9,487 bases of DNA from Prevotellaceae bacterium (GTDB lineage Bacteria > Bacteroidota > Bacteroidia > Bacteroidales > UBA932): the NCBI GenBank assembly GCA_031264875.1, contig JAISDK010000160.1:1-9487 (forward strand). The letters are read 5' to 3'. Below the pieces are notes generated by a model. That model saw only the letters and a list, made by a program, of their open reading frames with translations, did no database searches and was not told the DNA's origin. Made by a program: the position numbers and the translations under genes. Position 1 is the stretch's first letter, and each line of letters opens with the position of its first letter. Below, one piece after another: positions 6,863 through 9,487 of the stretch.

Positions 6863-8670
6863 TTAAACTGTTACCCGACAATGTAGCCAACCAAATCGCT
6901 GCAGGAGAAGTAGTACAGAGACCAGCATCGGTTGTGAAGGAATTGGTAGAGAATGCAGTTGATGCGGGAGCCTCTCAAATAAATCTGGTTATCAAAGATG
7001 CTGGACGAACGCTTGTACAGGTGATAGACGACGGTTCCGGCATGTCCGATACTGACGCACGCATGGCTTTTGAACGACATGCAACCTCCAAAATCACTGC
7101 CATCGGAGATTTGGATTCGATCAAAACCTTCGGCTTCAGAGGAGAAGCTCTGGCTTCGATTGCTGCTGTTGCGGAAGTCGAATTGAAAACACGGCTGAAA
7201 AACGAAGACATAGGAGTGCGTCTGCTTATTTCGGCATCCAAAGTTCTTTCAAGCGAGCCGGTTCAATGTGCTGTCGGTTCCGGTTTTTCGATCAAGAATC
7301 TGTTCTACAACATTCCCGCCAGGAGAAAATTCCTTAAAACCGACGCCTCGGAATTAAAGCAGATAATCAATGAATTTCAGAGAATTGCCATCTGCAATCC
7401 CGACGTTGCATTTGTTTTCACCAACAATGGAACACAACTCTATAACCTTCCTGCCGGCAACTTAAAACAGCGTCTTACAGGCATATTCGGCAAAAACATC
7501 GCCGGTTCGCTTATTGATGTAAACATCGAAACCTCAATAATCAAGGTCTCCGGATTTATAGGTAGAGCCGACAAGGCGAAAAAAACTTCGGGCGAACAGT
7601 TTTTTTTTGTCAATAACAGGTTTTTCAGAAGCCCGTACATGCAGAAAGCCGTATATAAAGCGTACGAACAGTTGCTTCCGGCCGACATGCACCCCTCGTT
7701 TTTCCTGTTTCTCGAAGCAAATCCCGCCGATATCGACATAAATATTCATCCTCAGAAAACAGAAGTGAAATTTGAAAATGAAAATGCTATATGGCAGATC
7801 TTAAATGCCGTAGTTCGCGAATCCCTGTCGAAATATGCCATTACGCCTTCGATAATATTCGATATGGAAGGAGCACCCAATATTCCCGTTTTAGAACAGC
7901 ACACACGAATCGTTACACCCGGAATAACCGTCGACAGTGGATACAATCCGTTTAAACCCGCGAGTGCAGGATATTTACAAAACAATAAAATAGACGGATG
8001 GGAACAGTTTTATAACGATTTCAACAAACAGTCGGGAATGTCCGGCGACTCCATGTTTGCGCCCGAACCAGAATCCGAACCCGAACAGAAAACCTTTTTT
8101 GAAAGCGGTATGCCAAAAAAACGTTTCTTACAGATAAAAGACAAGTATATAGCTACTCCGGTAAAATCGGGACTGATGTTGATAGACATCTGCAGAGCGC
8201 ATCAGCGGATTTTGTTCGAGGAATTTATGCTGCTGTTTCAGGCCGGTTCGGTTACAGGCTCTCAAAAACAGCTGTTTCCCGAAGCCGTCGAATTGTCGCC
8301 TTCCGACTGCATACTCATTCAGAGCGTGTGGAATGACTTGGAAAAAATGGGATTCGATATTCACAGCTTCGACAGCAGCATTGTGTTCCACGCATTTCCT
8401 GCCGGACTGGAAAAAGCTAATGCAAAAGATATTATCGACGAAATTCTCCGTAACATCAAGGACGATTACAACAGTCAAACCTGGGATACTCACGAAAAAC
8501 TGGCAATGTCGCTGGCTAAATCGGAGTCGGTCAAAAAATGCGGAATCTTTACCGATATTGAAATGGAACATCTTGTTAACAGATTATTCGCGTGTAAAAT
8601 GCCGGATATTGATGCGGAAGGCAAACCGACAATATCAATAATAGAAGTCGAAAAATTTTTCCACAGCTAA
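6859..8670 (+). CDS. mutL: DNA mismatch repair protein MutL
   Basis: MutL is the GHKL-type ATPase that links mismatch recognition by MutS to strand incision. The 603-aa protein has all N-terminal ATPase motifs: NQIAAGEVVQRPASVVKELV with catalytic Glu28 and Asn32, VIDDGSGM at about residues 56-63, and TFGFRGEALASI at about 91-102. The transducer domain follows (FFVNNRFFRSPYMQKAV; DIDINIHPQKTEVKFE). After a poorly conserved linker (about 335-425) comes the dimerisation domain. The endonuclease motif, canonically DQHA-x2-E-x4-E, reads DICRAHQRILFE at 443-454. Only Asp443 and Glu454 are retained, and the Gln, His, Ala and first Glu are replaced. The C-terminal end is CKMPDIDAEGKPTISII. The start at 6859 is fixed by the family's standard beginning (IKLLPDNVANQIAAGEV). 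Translation is probably coupled to the upstream small membrane protein gene. Confidence 0.97.
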   Translation: MIKLLPDNVANQIAAGEVVQRPASVVKELVENAVDAGASQINLVIKDAGRTLVQVIDDGSGMSDTDARMAFERHATSKITAIGDLDSIKTFGFRGEALASIAAVAEVELKTRLKNEDIGVRLLISASKVLSSEPVQCAVGSGFSIKNLFYNIPARRKFLKTDASELKQIINEFQRIAICNPDVAFVFTNNGTQLYNLPAGNLKQRLTGIFGKNIAGSLIDVNIETSIIKVSGFIGRADKAKKTSGEQFFFVNNRFFRSPYMQKAVYKAYEQLLPADMHPSFFLFLEANPADIDINIHPQKTEVKFENENAIWQILNAVVRESLSKYAITPSIIFDMEGAPNIPVLEQHTRIVTPGITVDSGYNPFKPASAGYLQNNKIDGWEQFYNDFNKQSGMSGDSMFAPEPESEPEQKTFFESGMPKKRFLQIKDKYIATPVKSGLMLIDICRAHQRILFEEFMLLFQAGSVTGSQKQLFPEAVELSPSDCILIQSVWNDLEKMGFDIHSFDSSIVFHAFPAGLEKANAKDIIDEILRNIKDDYNSQTWDTHEKLAMSLAKSESVKKCGIFTDIEMEHLVNRLFACKMPDIDAEGKPTISIIEVEKFFHS

Positions 8671-8721
8671 TTGCGGCTCCACAGTGAACCTTCGCCACTT
8701 GTTATATGGCATGGTACACAA

Positions 8722-8757
8722 CAAAAAAACAGTCTTCAGAATAATTCCGAAGACCGT
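8722..8757 (-). terminator. Intrinsic terminator on the minus strand downstream of mutL
   Basis: GTCTTC (8732-8737) pairs with GAAGAC (8749-8754), with an inner GAA/TTC pairing. Read on the minus strand, the stem is followed after two bases by a run of seven T (8729-8723), the classic rho-independent layout. On the plus strand no T-tract follows, so it does not look like the mutL terminator. It implies a minus-strand transcript entering from the right, although no convincing minus-strand gene lies there. Confidence 0.6.
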
Positions 8758-8929
8758 CTCATCATTATTAATCATTAAAAACATTTTATTATGAAATGGT
8801 TGCAAAACCACACTCACTCTTGGCTCTATTGCAGTTTAAAAACCACATGTACCTTTTATATATTTTCTTTAAGTTCCATAATTTCAAAAAAAAATAATCA
8901 CTAATGTAATATCTCGGTACCGACCGCCT
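8723..8929 (-). ncRNA. Candidate small RNA (about 205 nt) between mutL and rpsH
   Basis: The call rests on two signals that match in strand and spacing: a sigma-54-like -24/-12 element at 8954-8940 and the minus-strand intrinsic terminator at 8754-8723. The RNA between would be roughly 205 nt. It begins GC-rich (GTAGCGCAGGCGGTCGGTAC) and then turns AT-rich. It contains only tiny open frames; the best is ATG 8848 to TAA 8789, with an AAAGG five bases upstream, encoding the 19-aa peptide MWFLNCNRAKSECGFATIS. It could therefore be a regulatory RNA or a small-peptide mRNA. No known RNA family is recognised, and no tRNA-like T-loop is present. Confidence 0.3.
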
Positions 8930-8939
8930 GCGCTACCTT

Positions 8940-8954
8940 ACAAAAAACGTGCCA
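8940..8954 (-). promoter_or_regulatory. Sigma-54-like -24/-12 promoter motif
   Basis: Minus-strand TGGCACG-TTTT-TTGT (8954-8940) matches the sigma-54 consensus TGGCAC-N5-TTGC with exact spacing; the only deviation is T for C in the -12 element. The same stretch also contains TTACTTTG (8960-8953), a near match to the Bacteroidetes -7 box TAnnTTTG, with a TTG 16 bases upstream. The housekeeping sigma factor could therefore use it instead. Predicted start near 8929. Confidence 0.38.
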
Positions 8955-8992
8955 AAGTAACATGAAAAATTCATTTCAATGAAAAAGATTGA

Positions 8993-9127
8993 ATCTTTTT
9001 TGAGGCGATACGATTTGAAAAGCCATGTTTTCAGTTTGACGAAAATGATAATCTACGCTTAACGATGCACAATGTCATTGACTTAAGCCGCAAATATATG
9101 GAAAAGCTCCGCCAAAAGGAGTATTGA
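8993..9127 (+). pseudogene. Short orphan coding tail (44 codons), probably a gene remnant
   Basis: After a stop at 8990-8992 the frame is open to TGA 9125-9127 and reads like the end of a real protein: FEAIRFEKPCFQFDEND, then an amphipathic helix MHNVIDLSRKYMEKLRQKEY. There is no suitable start at its beginning; the internal ATG near 9064 would give only about 20 codons. An ATG at 8980 opens another frame for 27 codons (MKKIESFLRRYDLKSHVF), so a frameshift around 9000-9040 could join the two. I cannot assign a family. It may be a relic of the rearrangement or insertion that separated rpsH from its usual upstream neighbour. Confidence 0.3.
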
Positions 9128-9230
9128 TGATGGAATCCGGCGCAATCAGGCAGTAAATCAACGATCATGCGGAATTTATATTAAAAAATATTTGATAGTA
9201 AGAATATTTAAAACAAAGTTGTAAAAAATA

Positions 9231-9260
9231 TTTGCAGGTAAAAAAAAGTAAGTATCTTTG
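9231..9260 (+). promoter_or_regulatory. Strong Bacteroidetes promoter upstream of rpsH
   Basis: TTTG at 9231-9234 and TATCTTTG at 9253-9260 match both the -33 (TTTG) and -7 (TAnnTTTG) consensus elements, with 18 bases between them. The surroundings are very AT-rich. Transcription would start around 9267 and give a leader of about 140 nt before the rpsH start. Possible pairing of CCCC (9264-9267) with GGGG (9284-9287) would place a small stem at the 5' end of the RNA. Confidence 0.7.
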
Positions 9261-9352
9261 CCACCCCGAACCGAGAACGGCAAGGGGTTATATTTTGGTA
9301 ATAAAAATTTGATTAAGAAATAAATAGGAATTAAAAATTATAAAATAAATTT

Positions 9353-9381
9353 GGATATCGGACGCCGTATCCGAGCGTCGG
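9353..9381 (+). promoter_or_regulatory. Leader structure with two mutually exclusive hairpins before rpsH
   Basis: GGATA(T)CGG (9353-9361) can pair with CCGTATCC (9365-9372) around a three-base loop. Alternatively GACGC (9361-9365) can pair with GCGTC (9375-9379), flanked by a further C-G pair (9359/9381). The two foldings share bases, so only one can form at a time. The element is a GC island within an AT-rich leader and ends about 27 bases before the start codon. Such a switch could respond to free ribosomal protein S8 in autoregulation. This is inference; no known S8 binding motif was matched base by base. Confidence 0.4.
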
Positions 9382-9407
9382 AATTAAAATTAAAAAATTA
9401 AGTAACA

Positions 9408-9487
9408 ATGACTGATCCAATAGCAGATTACCTGACAAGAATCCGTAATGCAGTTAGGGCAAATCACAAAGTAGTGGAGATTCCATC
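9408..9487 (+). CDS. rpsH: 30S ribosomal protein S8 (N-terminal part, cut by window end)
   Basis: The first 26 codons read MTDPIADYLTRIRNAVRANH followed by KVVEIPS, the highly conserved start of ribosomal protein S8, which binds helix 21 of 16S rRNA early in small-subunit assembly and in E. coli also represses the spc operon. The ATG at 9408 is the family's standard start and has an A-rich upstream context without a Shine-Dalgarno sequence, as is usual for highly expressed Bacteroidota genes. Normally rpsH follows rpsN closely within the spc operon; here no rpsN precedes it. It has its own promoter (9231-9260) and leader, so it is probably the first gene of a transcription unit continuing past the window (rplF would be expected next). 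Confidence 0.95.
   Translation, partial: MTDPIADYLTRIRNAVRANHKVVEIP

Noticed and set aside
8635..8817. Minus-strand 60-codon frame overlapping the end of mutL
   Set aside because: It runs through the minus-strand terminator hairpin and is antisense to the conserved mutL C-terminus; no protein-like motif.
8791..8904. Plus-strand 37-codon frame starting MKWLQNHTHSWLY
   Set aside because: Low-complexity Ser/Thr/Lys-rich end, no conserved pattern seen, and antisense to the candidate small RNA.
8905..8945. tRNA-like stretch on the minus strand (GGTAGCGCAGGCGGTC)
   Set aside because: Resembles a D-arm only; no anticodon arm, no GGTTCGA T-loop and no acceptor stem.

Overview
The window looks like chromosomal DNA from an anaerobic Bacteroidales (Bacteroidota). 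The evidence is Bacteroidetes-type promoters (TAnnTTTG at -7), A-rich start-codon contexts without a clear Shine-Dalgarno sequence, an UpxY-type NusG paralog, the C-terminal end of a GH78-like rhamnosidase, AACAATK heptad repeats, and a Bacteroidales-like pair of a small membrane protein gene and mutL. The genus cannot be fixed from the sequence.

Layout. Positions 1-443 hold the end of a plus-strand glycosidase (stop at 158-160). A second open segment (150-443) follows in another frame and has no start codon. A 14-bp-stem hairpin (471-503) separates this from a convergent minus-strand operon. That operon reads from about 2150 leftwards: an UpxY/NusG-like antiterminator (2064-1549), then a DUF457/YdjM-like membrane protein (1523-534). 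Its promoter carries a perfect 14-bp palindrome at the predicted transcription start. Divergently, 2334-3623 encodes a 429-aa protein of unknown function. Twelve bases later comes an 898-aa lipoprotein related to the hydrazine synthase alpha subunit (3636-6332), with beta-propeller repeats and three CxxCH haem motifs. A palindromic element built from AACAATK heptads (6331-6442) follows. Then come a 126-aa membrane protein (6482-6862) and mutL (6859-8670), which overlap by four bases.

The last 737 bp before rpsH (8671-9407) are unusual. They contain a minus-strand intrinsic terminator, a sigma-54-like -24/-12 motif on the same strand that would give an RNA of about 205 nt, a short decayed-looking coding tail on the plus strand, and a strong Bacteroidetes promoter with a structured leader of about 140 nt in front of rpsH (ribosomal protein S8). 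In most bacteria rpsH sits directly behind rpsN inside the spc operon, so its own promoter and leader here suggest that the operon is split at this point.

The most interesting items are the HzsA-related triheme lipoprotein and its unknown partner, the lone UpxY with a membrane hydrolase-like gene instead of a capsule locus, the possible small RNA locus, the split rpsH operon, the MutL whose endonuclease motif is degraded, and the frame break behind the glycosidase. No database search was possible; all family calls rest on recognising motifs by eye.
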